A stretch of 64,000 bases of DNA from Tistlia consotensis USBA 355 (GCF_900177295.1 NZ_FWZX01000006.1:179140-243139); one strand, 5' to 3'; counted from the stretch's first letter, positions 9,337 through 18,721 are shown. A program made the numbers and translations. Notes: generated by a model not told the origin, from the letters alone.

Positions 9337-11340
9337 GTGCGGTGGAACCTCATATCGGTCCGTCTGGTCCTCGCCATCGCCCTCTTCGGCCTGGTCGCGA
9401 GCGGCGCGATCCTGATCGCGCTCTTCGCCTTCCGGAACCTGAACCAGGGCTACGGCCAGCTCGCCGAACAGTCGGTGCCCCAGCTGATCGACGCCTCGCG
9501 ACTCGGCCAGATCTCCCAGGCCATCGCCTCCACGGCGCCGTCCCTGGCGACGGTCGAATCGGAGTACGTGCGCCGGTCGGCGCGCAACCAGATCGACGAC
9601 CAGGTACGCACGATCGACGGATTGCTGGCAGAGCTGGTCGCCGGCGGCGCCGGCAACGCCAAGGAAGGCAAGGCGCTGATCCGCGAGATCCGGGCGAGCC
9701 GCCAGGAGCTGGTGGTCAATCTCGACGAGCTGGACAAGACGGTGTCGGCGCGCCTGACCGCCGAGGCGCGTCTCGGCGTCGCCCTGCGCCGCGCGCGCGA
9801 GATCAACGAGGGCCTGATCCAGCTCCACGCCGAGCTGTTCGGCCTGGTGTCCCGGCTGCCGCCGGACCGGCGCTTCCAGGCGCGCGCGCAGGCCGAGACC
9901 TGGATCGCCTGCAGCGAGCTGGCGCTGCTCGACGTGCTGTCGCTGCCGACGATCGACAACCTGGCCATCGTGCGCCGGCTGCGCGAGCGCAGCCTCGCGT
10001 GGCTGCGCGATGCCGCCGTCGCCCGGGCGCAGCTTTCCGACATCGAGCCGGTGCAGCGCATCATCGCGGCGGTCGAGCCCTCGATCGAGCAGTTCCTGCT
10101 GCCGGAGGAGGGGGCCTACGCGTTGAAGACGCAGTCTCTGACGGCGACGCGCCGGCAGGCCGGCCTGATCAACAAGAACAAGTTCCTGGCCAGCAAGTTC
10201 GTCGGCTCGACCGCCGACTACATCCTCTGGCTGCGCACCGACATCGGTCGGCGCAGCGCCGACTTCCAGGGGGTCGCGCGCGACACCACGGTGATGCTGA
10301 TCGGCCTCGCGCTGCTGACCATCCTGACGGTGGTCTCCTTCGCCGTCTTCGTGCGCCGCGGCGTGCTGCTGCGCCTGAAGGCGCTGCGCATCGGCCTGCG
10401 CGAGCAGGTCGAGGGCCGCGGCGAGGCAGAGATCCCGACCGGCGGCAGCGACGAGATCGCCGAGATCGGCCGCGCGGCGGCCTACTTCGCCGCCTCGGCG
10501 GCCGAGCGCGAGGCGCGCCTGCGCGACGAGAAGGAGCGCGCCGAGCGCCTGGCCCGAGAGGCCGAGGCCGCGAACCGCGCGAAGTCGGTGTTCCTGGCCA
10601 ACATGAGCCACGAGCTCCGGACCCCGCTCAACGCCATCATCGGCTTCTCCTACCTGCTGCGCAGCGGCAAGCTGGAGCAGCCGAAGACCGGCGAGTACGC
10701 CGCCGACATCCACAGCAGCGGCGAGCACCTGCTGGCCCTGATCAACGACCTGCTCGACTACTCGAAGATCGAGGCCGGCCAGCGCGACCTGCACATCGAG
10801 ACGCTCGACGTCCGGCAGATCGCGCGCAACCTGCACAAGCTGCTGACCATCCAGCTGGAGAAGCGGCACCTGACGATCGCCTACGACTTCGAGGGCGCGG
10901 CCCTGGTGCGCGCCGACGAGATCGCGCTGCGCCAGGTCCTGCTCAACCTGCTGTCGAACGCCGCCAAGTTCTCCTACGAGGGCGAGATCATCACGATCCG
11001 CGGCCGCGACGGCGGCGACGGCAGCTACGAGATCGAGGTCGAGGACCGCGGCATCGGCATCGAGGAGGACCAGCTGCAGCGGGTCCTGCAGCCCTTCCAC
11101 CAGGCGAGCGACAGCTACACGCGCTCGACCGGCGGCACCGGCCTGGGCCTCGCCATCGTCGACAGCCTGGTCGAGCTGCACGGCGGCAGCGTGACGGTCG
11201 AGAGCGCCAAGGGCGTCGGCACCTGCGTGCGCGTCAGCTTCCCGACGGCGCCGGCCGAGGAGCCGCCGCTCGGCCGGACGCTTGCGCCCGGGCCGGAGGT
11301 GATGATCGAGCCGCAGAGCCGGGCAGCGGGCCAGCATTGA
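9337..11340 (+). CDS. Membrane sensor histidine kinase
   Basis: A 667-residue kinase starting at GTG 9337 (GGAG about 9 nt upstream). Order: membrane helix near residues 8-30, a helical periplasmic region of about 290 residues, a second helix near 319-341, a HAMP-like linker, a coiled coil, then the dimerisation domain with phospho-acceptor His425 (FLANMSHELRTPLNAII), the N box with Asn541 (LLNLLSNAAKFS), and ATP-lid motifs DRGIGI and GGTGLGLAIV. There is no receiver domain and no adjacent response regulator gene, so the partner is unknown. The long helical sensor region recalls TorS-type kinases that read a periplasmic binding protein, which fits the gene directly upstream. Confidence 0.9.
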   Translation: MRWNLISVRLVLAIALFGLVASGAILIALFAFRNLNQGYGQLAEQSVPQLIDASRLGQISQAIASTAPSLATVESEYVRRSARNQIDDQVRTIDGLLAELVAGGAGNAKEGKALIREIRASRQELVVNLDELDKTVSARLTAEARLGVALRRAREINEGLIQLHAELFGLVSRLPPDRRFQARAQAETWIACSELALLDVLSLPTIDNLAIVRRLRERSLAWLRDAAVARAQLSDIEPVQRIIAAVEPSIEQFLLPEEGAYALKTQSLTATRRQAGLINKNKFLASKFVGSTADYILWLRTDIGRRSADFQGVARDTTVMLIGLALLTILTVVSFAVFVRRGVLLRLKALRIGLREQVEGRGEAEIPTGGSDEIAEIGRAAAYFAASAAEREARLRDEKERAERLAREAEAANRAKSVFLANMSHELRTPLNAIIGFSYLLRSGKLEQPKTGEYAADIHSSGEHLLALINDLLDYSKIEAGQRDLHIETLDVRQIARNLHKLLTIQLEKRHLTIAYDFEGAALVRADEIALRQVLLNLLSNAAKFSYEGEIITIRGRDGGDGSYEIEVEDRGIGIEEDQLQRVLQPFHQASDSYTRSTGGTGLGLAIVDSLVELHGGSVTVESAKGVGTCVRVSFPTAPAEEPPLGRTLAPGPEVMIEPQSRAAGQH

Positions 11341-11416
11341 GCTTTCGGCGGGTTGCCGCGCCGGCGCCGAGCGCCGAAGCTGGCGGCTCTTCGCCGACCT
11401 GCCGGAGTCACCCGAG

Positions 11417-12604
11417 ATGAAGCGCCTGCTCGGCCCCGAGTTCCTGATGATCCCGGGCCCGACCTCCCTGCCCGACCGCGTCCGCACCGCCATGTCCTCG
11501 CCGGCCATGGACTTCAGCGGCGAGGCCTTCGCCGCGCTCGCCGAGCGCGCGTTCCGCGGCCTGAAGCCGATCTTCCGCACCGAGGGCGAGATCTTCCTCT
11601 ACGCCGCGAACGGCCACGGCGCCTGGGAGGCGGCCCTGGCCAACTGCCTGCAGCCCGGCGAGACGGTGCTGGTGCCCGAGACCGGGCTGTTCGCCCGGGT
11701 CTGGCGGCAGATGGCGGCGGACCTCGGCCTGGAGACGCAGGCCGTCGAGACCGACTGGCGCCATGCCGTGGCGCCGGAGCGCATCGAGGCGATCCTCAGG
11801 GACGACACGGCCGGCCGGATCAAGGCCGTGATGGTCGTGCACACCGATACCGCGGCCAGCGTCTGCAGCGACCTGCGCGGCGTCCGCGCGGCGATCGACG
11901 CGGCCGGCCATCCGGCGCTGCTGATGGTCGACGCGATCGCCTCGCTCTGCACGACCGACTTCGCGATGGACGACTGGGGGATCGACGTCACCGTCGCGGC
12001 CGCCCAGAAGGCGCTGATGGTGCCGCCCGGCCTGTCGATCGTCGCCGCCGGGCCGAAGGCGCTGGAGCGCTGCCAGGCCGGCCGCCACCTGCCGGGCAGC
12101 TACTGGATGTGGCAGGCACGCCTGGGCAAGCTGCTCTACCAGCGCTTCTGCGGCACCGCGCCGATCCAGCACGTCGCGGCCCTGGGCGAGGCGCTGGCGA
12201 TGATCGAGGAGCCCGGGCTGCCGGCGGTGATCGAGCAGCACCGCCGGCTCGCCGCGATGGTCCAGGCCGCGGTCGAGCGCTGGGGCTCGACCGGCTTCCT
12301 GGAGTTCAACGCCCTGGTGCCGGCCGAGCGGGCGGCCAGCGTGACCTCGGTGCGCGTGCCCGGCGACTTCGATGCCGAGCGAATCCGCGACCACGCCCGC
12401 CTGCGCTACGGCCTGACCATCGGCGGCGGCCTCGGCCCGCTGAAGGGCCAGATCTTCCGGATCGGCCACATGGGCTTCCTCAACGAAGCCTACGTGCTCG
12501 GCGCGCTCGGCGTGCTGCAGGCGACCTTCCGCGATCTCGGCCTGCCGGTCGGCGACGGCGCGCTGGAGGCGGCGATCGCCGCGACCACCGCCTCGCCCGG
12601 CTGA
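11417..12604 (+). CDS. Class V aminotransferase (serine/alanine-glyoxylate aminotransferase family)
   Basis: A 395-residue PLP enzyme of the alanine-glyoxylate/serine-glyoxylate aminotransferase family. It has the N-terminal GPEFLMIPGPTSLPDRV motif, MVDAIASLCT for the PLP-binding aspartate region, and the Schiff-base lysine Lys198 in AAAQKALMVPPG. Length is normal for the family. It lies 76 bases behind the sensor kinase and could be co-transcribed, but nothing else ties it to that pair. Substrates cannot be settled from sequence; serine, alanine or an aminophosphonate donor are possible within this fold. Confidence 0.85.
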   Translation: MKRLLGPEFLMIPGPTSLPDRVRTAMSSPAMDFSGEAFAALAERAFRGLKPIFRTEGEIFLYAANGHGAWEAALANCLQPGETVLVPETGLFARVWRQMAADLGLETQAVETDWRHAVAPERIEAILRDDTAGRIKAVMVVHTDTAASVCSDLRGVRAAIDAAGHPALLMVDAIASLCTTDFAMDDWGIDVTVAAAQKALMVPPGLSIVAAGPKALERCQAGRHLPGSYWMWQARLGKLLYQRFCGTAPIQHVAALGEALAMIEEPGLPAVIEQHRRLAAMVQAAVERWGSTGFLEFNALVPAERAASVTSVRVPGDFDAERIRDHARLRYGLTIGGGLGPLKGQIFRIGHMGFLNEAYVLGALGVLQATFRDLGLPVGDGALEAAIAATTASPG

Positions 12605-12605
12605 C

Positions 12606-12661
12606 CCCCGACCGACTCCCGGCCGACGCGGGCGCGCCGATCGGGAAGTCGCGGGTCGGGG
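12606..12661. terminator. Bidirectional hairpin between convergent genes
   Basis: CCCCGACC at 12606-12613 pairs with GGTCGGGG at 12654-12661, with further pairing of the inner GACTCCCG and CGGGAAGTC segments across small bulges. It fills the 66-base gap between the aminotransferase and the convergent peptidoglycan-binding gene. Confidence 0.45.
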
Positions 12662-12670
12662 AGCGGCGGG

Positions 12671-14206
12671 TCAGGGAGTCAGGGACTCGGCCCGGACCTC
12701 ATCGATGCTCCAGGTGCCGCCGGCGTTGACCAGCGACACGCCGTCAAAGGGATCCTGGAAGGTCCGGTCGAGGACCTGCAGGACGACCCGGCCGTCGAGC
12801 TCCACCGTGTTCAGCCCGTTCGCGTCGCGCCGCCAGTCGAGCGTGTGCTTGGCACCGTCGTCGAATCGGACGTTCGCGTCGCTGGTCCCGATCACCGTGG
12901 TTCCGTTCTGGGTGATCGCCAGCAGATGCAGAGGCTGGCTCTGGCCGACATCCGCCTCCAGGCGATAGCCGTAGCCGACGTTGCTGCCCTGGTAGGGGCC
13001 GGCGTTGAGCGTCGCCGGGCTGCCGGCGCTGGAGACGCGCAGGACCAGGTGGAAAGCGTTGCTCAGCCGCGCCGGAGTATAGATCGCGGCGAGGTTCGCG
13101 GTCTGCTGCGGGCTCGGCACGCCAAGCGCGTTGCCGAGGAGGTCCTTGAGCAGTTCCGGGCCGAGCTTCTGGGGCGCGGCGCTGGTTCCGGCCGAAACGT
13201 CGCTGGTCAGCGAGCCGCCGTCCGTGACGCGCCAGCTGCCGGCGACGACCTGCCAGCGCGGATTGCGCGTGTAGTCGCCGTCGCTGAAGTGGTCGTCGAG
13301 AACCGTCACCGGCTGGCTCTCCGAAGTCGCGGGTGTCTCGGCCGGCCCGGCCGGGGCCTCGGCGGCCGCGGTGCCGGCTGCCGACAGGCCCAGTGCGCTC
13401 AGCAGCTTGCCGTCGATCCGACTGGTCATCGGCTGCTGGGCGTCGGACTGGAAGGTCCGGATCGCGTCGCGGGTCTTGCCGCCCATCACGCCGTCGGCCG
13501 GCCCGGCGTCATAGCCGCGATCGTTCAAGGCCTGCTGGACCTTCCGGACGGTCTCCCGATCCTCGGTGACGGCCTCCCGGGAGGCGGCGTCGTGGACATG
13601 CGCCAACAGCTGGGGGCTGAGCCGGCCGTCGACCAGCAACTGGTGGTCCTTCTGGTAGGCGCGGATGGCCAGCTCGGTATCACTGTCCAGGCGCCCCGAG
13701 ACGACCGGCACATTGTAGCCGAGCCGGCGCAGATCGGACTGGACCTGCAGGATCGATTGGCGGTCCGCAGCCTGCTGGGCCGTCTCCGCACTCGTCGAGC
13801 TGCCCGCTTCGCTCTCCGCGGCGGCCGCGGGCTTGTCGGCCCGGCGCTCGGAGCGCTGCTCCATGACCTGGCCGCGGATGTGCTCGGCGAGGCTGGCGCT
13901 GGCTTGGCCGGTGACCAGCAGGCCGTGGTCGCGCTGATAGTCGGCGATGGCGCTGCGCGTCTTCGCGCCCATCAGGCCATCGGCCGGACCGGCGTCGTAG
14001 CCCAGCCGGTTGAGCCCGTGCTGGATGCGCTGAACCTCGGCGTCGAAGGCGAGCTGCACGGCGCCGGGCGCAGCCATGGCCGGCGGCGGCGCGCCGAGCG
14101 TCCCGGCGAGCGCCGTCGTTGAGGCGAGCGGCGCGCCGGTCAGCAGCGTCGCGGCGGCGATCCCGAGCGACAGGCGATGCAGGAAAGGATGAGAAAGTTC
14201 CGTCAC
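12671..14206 (-). CDS. Secreted protein with three peptidoglycan-binding domains and a C-terminal beta-sandwich domain
   Basis: A 511-residue protein starting at GTG 14206 behind GGGAGGT. A signal peptide (about residues 1-35) is followed by three peptidoglycan-binding type 1 repeats recognisable by LGYDAGPADGLMGAKTRSAI, LGYNVPVVSGRLDSDTELAI and RGYDAGPADGVMGGKTRDAI (roughly residues 58-115, 150-205 and 218-272). The last 200 residues read as a secreted jelly-roll/laminin-G-like domain (VTVLDDHFSDGDYTRNPRW, YGYRLEADVG, TLDWRRDANGLNTVELDG). I see no catalytic signature, so it probably holds a glycan-recognising domain on the cell wall. Convergent with the aminotransferase; no partner genes nearby. 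Confidence 0.75.
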   Translation of the reverse strand: MTELSHPFLHRLSLGIAAATLLTGAPLASTTALAGTLGAPPPAMAAPGAVQLAFDAEVQRIQHGLNRLGYDAGPADGLMGAKTRSAIADYQRDHGLLVTGQASASLAEHIRGQVMEQRSERRADKPAAAAESEAGSSTSAETAQQAADRQSILQVQSDLRRLGYNVPVVSGRLDSDTELAIRAYQKDHQLLVDGRLSPQLLAHVHDAASREAVTEDRETVRKVQQALNDRGYDAGPADGVMGGKTRDAIRTFQSDAQQPMTSRIDGKLLSALGLSAAGTAAAEAPAGPAETPATSESQPVTVLDDHFSDGDYTRNPRWQVVAGSWRVTDGGSLTSDVSAGTSAAPQKLGPELLKDLLGNALGVPSPQQTANLAAIYTPARLSNAFHLVLRVSSAGSPATLNAGPYQGSNVGYGYRLEADVGQSQPLHLLAITQNGTTVIGTSDANVRFDDGAKHTLDWRRDANGLNTVELDGRVVLQVLDRTFQDPFDGVSLVNAGGTWSIDEVRAESLTP

Positions 14207-14396
14207 GGCGACCTCCCAGAGTCTGATCCGCGCGCGCCGGCCGGTCGCCGGCGCCGGGCGGCATCAGTCGCCCCCCGCCTCGCTCGCGCCCTCCGTACCT
14301 CGGCACGCCGGAGCCCCGACATCTACCCCGGGTGGAGCAACGCGAGAGGCCGCCGCAGGGTTCCGGCGCGCCGCTCGCCTCGCCTGCAAAGGACGA

Positions 14397-14419
14397 AGCC
14401 CGGCCGCAAGGGCCGGGCT
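14397..14419 (-). terminator. Terminator of the proVWX operon
   Basis: A perfect 9-bp stem, AGCCCGGCC (14397-14405) and GGCCGGGCT (14411-14419), with a 5-nt loop starts 35 nt beyond the proX stop. On the minus strand it is followed by TCGTCCTTTG, a weak U-tract. Confidence 0.6.
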
Positions 14420-14454
14420 CCGCACGGTTCCGGGGCGTCGGCGACGCCGCGCCG

Positions 14455-15504
14455 TCACATCATCGCGGCGGCGCGCGCGTCCTTCAGCCAGCGGTCGACC
14501 TTGTCCTGGTGCCGGGCGATCCAGTCGGCGGCCTGCTTCTTCAGGTCCTCCGGGCTGTCCGCGCCCTGGTTCATCTTCGCGTTCTGCGCGAAGATGTCCT
14601 GGACCGGGATGCGAACCTCCTCGAGCAGCGTCTCGACCGCCGGGTTGTCCTTCAGGAACGCGCTGTTCGCGACCGGCCGGATGTCGTTGGCCGGCATGCC
14701 CATCCGGCAGGGGTCGTCGGCGCAGCCCTCGACGCCCTTGACGATCGCCTTGTCCTTCAGGTTCGCCTGGTCCTTGGGCAGCCTGGTCTCCTTGACCTGG
14801 AGCCAGACCACGTCCTTGCCGGGCTTCAGCAGGCCGACGGTCCAGTTCGGCGTCCAGGTGTAGAAGAAGATCGGCTCACCGTTCTTGTAGCGGCTCAGCG
14901 CGTCGGCCATCGAGGCCGAGTAGCCGGCCTTGATCAGGTCGATCGAGTCGCGCAGGCCGTAGGCGTCCATCTGGTAGGCGATCAGCGTCTCGCAGCCCCA
15001 GCCCGGCGGGCAGGCGACCATGTTGGCCTTGCCGTCGCCGTTGGTGTCGAAGAGCTTGGCGATCTTCGGCTTCTTCATGTCCGAGAGGTACTTGATGCCG
15101 TACTTGTCGGCCGTCTTCTTGTCGATCAGGTAGCCCTGCAGCGCGCCGCCCTTGGCGACGTAGCCGACCGCCTGGGCACCCTGCTTGAAGGTGTCCGCGT
15201 AGGTGTTGTGCAGCGGGAACCAGCCGTTGACCCAGAGGTCCATGTCGCCCTGGGCGACCGACTGGTAGAAGGGCGGGTTGTCCAGCGTGGTGACCTGCGG
15301 GACGTCGTAGCCGAGCTTCTCGAACAGCTGCCGGTAGACCTCGGCCTGCCACCAGCCGGTGTCCCAGGTGGCGCGCGCCATCTTGATGGTCTTGCCCTGG
15401 CCGGGCATGGACTTGTCGGCGGCGTGGGCCGTGACGGCGCCGGCCGCCATCGCCGCCATGGCGACGCCGGCGGCGATGTTGGTGAAGGCTCTCAGATGCT
15501 TCAT
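14455..15504 (-). CDS. proX: Glycine betaine/proline-type ABC transporter, periplasmic binding protein
   Basis: A 349-residue ProX/OpuAC-family protein with a signal peptide ending TAHAA. Aromatic-rich segments WDTGWWQAEVYRQL, DLWVNGWFPLHNTYAD and FFYTWTPNW provide the tryptophans that in this family cage quaternary ammonium ligands such as glycine betaine, choline or proline betaine. It is the last gene of a three-gene operon (ATPase, permease, binding protein) and ends just before a hairpin terminator. Likely role: osmoprotectant or betaine uptake; the exact ligand is not determined. Confidence 0.9.
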   Translation of the reverse strand: MKHLRAFTNIAAGVAMAAMAAGAVTAHAADKSMPGQGKTIKMARATWDTGWWQAEVYRQLFEKLGYDVPQVTTLDNPPFYQSVAQGDMDLWVNGWFPLHNTYADTFKQGAQAVGYVAKGGALQGYLIDKKTADKYGIKYLSDMKKPKIAKLFDTNGDGKANMVACPPGWGCETLIAYQMDAYGLRDSIDLIKAGYSASMADALSRYKNGEPIFFYTWTPNWTVGLLKPGKDVVWLQVKETRLPKDQANLKDKAIVKGVEGCADDPCRMGMPANDIRPVANSAFLKDNPAVETLLEEVRIPVQDIFAQNAKMNQGADSPEDLKKQAADWIARHQDKVDRWLKDARAAAMM

Positions 15505-15619
15505 GCCTTCCTCCTTGCTTCAGGGATTCCCCCGCGCCGGACCGGGTCGCGGACGGGGCTCGGTCGTGCCGCGGCCCTGCGCCCGGAGGCGCGGGATCGC
15601 GACGGCGTCGGGTCGGCGC

Positions 15620-16558
15620 TCAGGCCGCCTGGCGCGGCTCCTGCCGGGCCTGGCGGCCGGGGCGGCCGGGGCGGAAGAGCGACTTCAGGGTGTCGAGCAG
15701 GCCGGGCGCCGTGGCGTCGCGCTGCTCGCCCAGGGCCTGGGTGATGCGGTCCAGGATGATGGCGATCAGCACGATGCCCAGGCCGCCCTCGGTGGCGGCG
15801 CCGATGTCGAGGCGGCCGAGGCCGGTGTAGACCTCGAGGCCCAGGCCGCCGGCACCGATCAGCGCGGCGATCACGACCATCGAGAGGGCCAGCATCAGGG
15901 TCTGGTTGAGGCCCGCCATGATGGTCCTGAGGGCCAGCGGGATCTGCACCTCCCAGAGCACCTGGCGGGGCGTCGAGCCGAAGGCGTAGGCAGCCTCGAC
16001 CAGCTCGGCCTGGACGTTGCGGATGCCGAGGTTGGTCAGCCGCACGATCGGCGGCAGCGCGAAGATGATCGTCGCGATGATGCCCGGGACCATGCCGACG
16101 CCGAACAGCATGACGATCGGCACCAGGTACACGAAGGGCGGGATCGTCTGCATGATGTCGAGGATCGGCCGCAGGATCCGTGCGAAGCGGTCGCTGCGCG
16201 CCGCGGCGATGCCGAGCGGCACGCCGACCGCGGCGCAGAACACGACTGCCGTCAGGATCATCGCCAGGGTCGTCATGGTGTCCGACCAGACATGGATCAG
16301 GTCGAGCACCAGCAGCGCCAGGAAGCTGAAGATCGCGACGCCGCGCCCCGCCGCCCACCAGGCGATCAGCGCGACGACGATCGTGAAGACCGGCATCGGC
16401 ACGGCGTGCAGGAAGCCGCTGAGGGACTGCAGCACCTGGTCGACCGGCCAGCCGATGGCGTGGAAGACGCCGCGGAAGTTCGGGGCGAGCCAGCCCTTGA
16501 CGAAGCCGTCGACCCAGTCGCCGAGCGGAAGCGTGATGCTGTCGGATGGTTGCCACAT
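15620..16558 (-). CDS. proW: Glycine betaine-type ABC transporter permease
   Basis: A 312-residue ProW-family inner-membrane permease starting at ATG 16558 (MWQPSDSITLPLGDWVDGFV). The family EAA-type loop reads AELVEAAYAFGSTPRQVLWE, where the ATPase docks, followed by IPLALRTIMAGLNQTLM. There are about seven hydrophobic segments after a long N-terminal section, as in E. coli ProW. Downstream of proV by 17 bases and upstream of proX by 115 bases. The basic tail after LFRPGRPGRQARQEPRQ is unusual but still in frame. Confidence 0.92.
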   Translation of the reverse strand: MWQPSDSITLPLGDWVDGFVKGWLAPNFRGVFHAIGWPVDQVLQSLSGFLHAVPMPVFTIVVALIAWWAAGRGVAIFSFLALLVLDLIHVWSDTMTTLAMILTAVVFCAAVGVPLGIAAARSDRFARILRPILDIMQTIPPFVYLVPIVMLFGVGMVPGIIATIIFALPPIVRLTNLGIRNVQAELVEAAYAFGSTPRQVLWEVQIPLALRTIMAGLNQTLMLALSMVVIAALIGAGGLGLEVYTGLGRLDIGAATEGGLGIVLIAIILDRITQALGEQRDATAPGLLDTLKSLFRPGRPGRQARQEPRQAA

Positions 16559-16575
16559 GGGGTCGCTCCTCCCGC

Positions 16576-17796
16576 TCAGGCGCCGGCCGGTGCGGGCTGG
16601 CGCGCAGCGCCCTCGGCCTCGCCGGCGCCGGCTGCGAGCTGCTTGAAGATGTCGCCCTGGCGGGCGACGCCGACCAGGCGGCCGTCGTCGAGCACGGCGA
16701 CCGGCAGCTCGCCGCGGGCCAGGTCGTAGAGCCGGTAGAGCTTCGCGGCGCTCTCGATCGCGGGGTATTCGCGGATCAGCGCGGCGCCCAGGTCGCCGCC
16801 GTGGCCGCTCGTCGCGCCGGCGAGGCCGCGGTAGGTGACGACGCCGGCGATCCTGTCGCCGTCGAGCACGTAGAGGGCGTTGCGCTTCAGCTCGGTCATC
16901 CGCTCGAGCGCGCTGCGCGGCGTGTCCTTCGAGAGCTCGAGCGCCTGCGGCTCGGCCATCACGCTGTCGGCGGCGAAGACCTTGGCCCGGTCGATGTCCT
17001 GGGTGAAGGCGCTGACGTAGTCGTCGGCCGGCTCGCCGACGATCTCCTCGGCCGTGCCGATCTGCACGAAGCGGCCTTCCTTCATGATGGCGATGTGATC
17101 GCCCAGGATCAGCGCCTCGTGCAGGTCGTGGGTGATGAAGACGATGGTCATCTTCAGCTTGCGCTGGAGCTCGATCAGCTCCTGCTGCATGTCGCGCCGG
17201 ATCAGCGGGTCGAGCGCCGAGAAGGGCTCGTCCATCAGCAGGACCTCGGGGTCGACGGCGAGGCCCCGGGCCAGGCCGACGCGCTGCTGCATGCCGCCGG
17301 ACAGGGCCTGCGGCCGGTGGTCGGCCCAGGGCTCCAGGCCGACCTGCTCCAGGGCGGCGATGGCGCGCCGGCGACGCTCGGCCGCCGGCACGCCCTGGAC
17401 CTTCAGGCCGTACTCGACGTTCTCGGCGACGGTCTTGTGCGGAAAGAGGGCGAAGTGCTGGAAGACCATGGCGATCTTCTTCAAGCGGATCTGCCGCAGC
17501 TGCTCGGGGTCCGCCGAGACGATGTCCTCGCCATCGATGCGCACCTCGCCGGCGGTCGGCTCGATCAGGCGGTTGAGCATGCGCACCAGGGTCGACTTGC
17601 CGGAGCCCGAGAGCCCCATGACGACGAAGATCTCGCCCTGGCCGACGCTGAAGTTGGCGTCCTGGACGCCGACCGTCATCCCGGTCTGCTTGAGGATCTC
17701 GTCCTTCGAGCGGCCCGCGCGCAGCTGCGCCAGCGCGGCATCGGGGTCGTCGCCGAAGATCTTGCAGAGGTTCTTGACGCTGAGCTTCTCGGTCAT
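16576..17796 (-). CDS. proV: Glycine betaine-type ABC transporter ATPase with CBS domains
   Basis: A 406-residue ProV-type ATPase. Walker A is GLSGSGKST (residues 61-69), the Q-loop VFQHFALFPHK, the signature LSGGMQQRVGLARGLA and Walker B VLLMDEPFSALDP. The C-terminal 120 residues form a CBS pair (ALYVLDGDRIAGVVTYRG; LPVAVLDDGRLVGVARQGD), the part that senses ionic strength in OpuA-type systems. ATG 17796 is preferred; a TTG three codons upstream is possible, and the ribosome site is poor for either. First gene of the operon. Confidence 0.93.
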   Translation of the reverse strand: MTEKLSVKNLCKIFGDDPDAALAQLRAGRSKDEILKQTGMTVGVQDANFSVGQGEIFVVMGLSGSGKSTLVRMLNRLIEPTAGEVRIDGEDIVSADPEQLRQIRLKKIAMVFQHFALFPHKTVAENVEYGLKVQGVPAAERRRRAIAALEQVGLEPWADHRPQALSGGMQQRVGLARGLAVDPEVLLMDEPFSALDPLIRRDMQQELIELQRKLKMTIVFITHDLHEALILGDHIAIMKEGRFVQIGTAEEIVGEPADDYVSAFTQDIDRAKVFAADSVMAEPQALELSKDTPRSALERMTELKRNALYVLDGDRIAGVVTYRGLAGATSGHGGDLGAALIREYPAIESAAKLYRLYDLARGELPVAVLDDGRLVGVARQGDIFKQLAAGAGEAEGAARQPAPAGA

Positions 17797-18250
17797 AGTC
17801 CCCAAGACATTTGTTCAATAAAGCGCGCGAATGTCCCCACGGCACAAAGTATCGAAAGGCAGACCTGACCGGCCGCTCGACCTGTATGCCGATTGATGGA
17901 GCGAAAGCGACAAAGGCGATCACCTTCGTCGCCCGTCACTTACTCCCCGATAGCTCCCCGATTCGCGCGCACCCTATCGAAAAGGGGCTCTCCACGAAAG
18001 GGGGGGCGCGTTAATCGCGTTCTTATCTTTTCCTGATCTAGGCATCTGTGAGCCGAAGTCGTGGCTTCAACCCCTCGGCACAAAAAAGCGCAGGGGGGAC
18101 TCCCCACCAATGATCAAGGGTGAAGTGAGCGGGGCCGTACCCGCGCATCGGTCAAGCGGTACGGAGCTGCCGTGGATGGTTGGGATCAAAGGTGGTCTGG
18201 CTTTCGAGCATGGCGCAGGCGGCGGCAAGGGCATGCCGCCGCCGACGCGC
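17797..18250. other. Intergenic region upstream of proV
   Basis: About 450 bases without a supported gene, between the proV start and the end of a small secreted-protein gene. Composition is less G+C-rich than in coding DNA, especially near 18010-18060 and 17800-17830. It should contain the proVWX promoter on the minus strand, but no clean -35/-10 pair could be assigned. No known riboswitch or tRNA is apparent. Confidence 0.4.
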
Positions 18251-18664
18251 TCAGCCCGCGCCCACGGGGCTGCGGCCCGGCCCCTCGGCGATGCCGAGCT
18301 GCCGGCGGACCTGCTCGACCAGCGCCCGGCAACCCTCGCCGTCCCCCTTGGCTGCCAGCTTGGCGGCCCTGTCGAGCTTGCCGAGCAGCACCTCGCGACC
18401 CGGCGGTGACAGGGAGTAGCCGGACTGAGGCTCGTCGACGTCCTCGTCGGTGATGCCGGCGACCGTCTGCTGCTCGGCCCGCTGGACCGCGCTTTCGCCG
18501 TCGATCCGGTCGTGCAGCAAGGTGACCTCGGCCTGGCACATCTCGGCGCCGACGCCGGCCCGCGCCTCGCCGACCAGCAGCGCCGACGGCGCGCCCGCCC
18601 CCGAAGCCAGCAGCAGCCCGAGCAGGCTGCCCGACAGAAGTCGATTCGACAGAAGTCGATTCAT
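18251..18664 (-). CDS. Small secreted protein of unknown function
   Basis: A 137-residue protein, unrecognised. It has a signal peptide (MNRLLSNRLLSGSLLGLLLA, ending near GEARA), so the mature protein of about 100 residues should be periplasmic. The mature part is hydrophilic and helical, with two cysteines (AEMCQAEV and DGEGCRAL) that could form a disulfide. A 15-bp tandem duplication at the start codon duplicates NRLLS. Isolated between glpK and the proVWX region on the same strand. The signal peptide and codon pattern support a real gene; no function is proposed. Confidence 0.6.
   Translation of the reverse strand: MNRLLSNRLLSGSLLGLLLASGAGAPSALLVGEARAGVGAEMCQAEVTLLHDRIDGESAVQRAEQQTVAGITDEDVDEPQSGYSLSPPGREVLLGKLDRAAKLAAKGDGEGCRALVEQVRRQLGIAEGPGRSPVGAG
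18633..18662. repeat. 15-bp tandem duplication at a start codon
   Basis: The 15-mer gacagaagtcgattc occurs twice head to tail (18633-18647 and 18648-18662). It lies directly inside the start of the small secreted-protein gene and duplicates residues NRLLS of its signal peptide. Confidence 0.9.
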
Positions 18665-18721
18665 GGGACCGATCCTCCCGCATCCATGGGGAGAATCGAA
18701 CGAGGCCTCGCCGCCGCGGTT

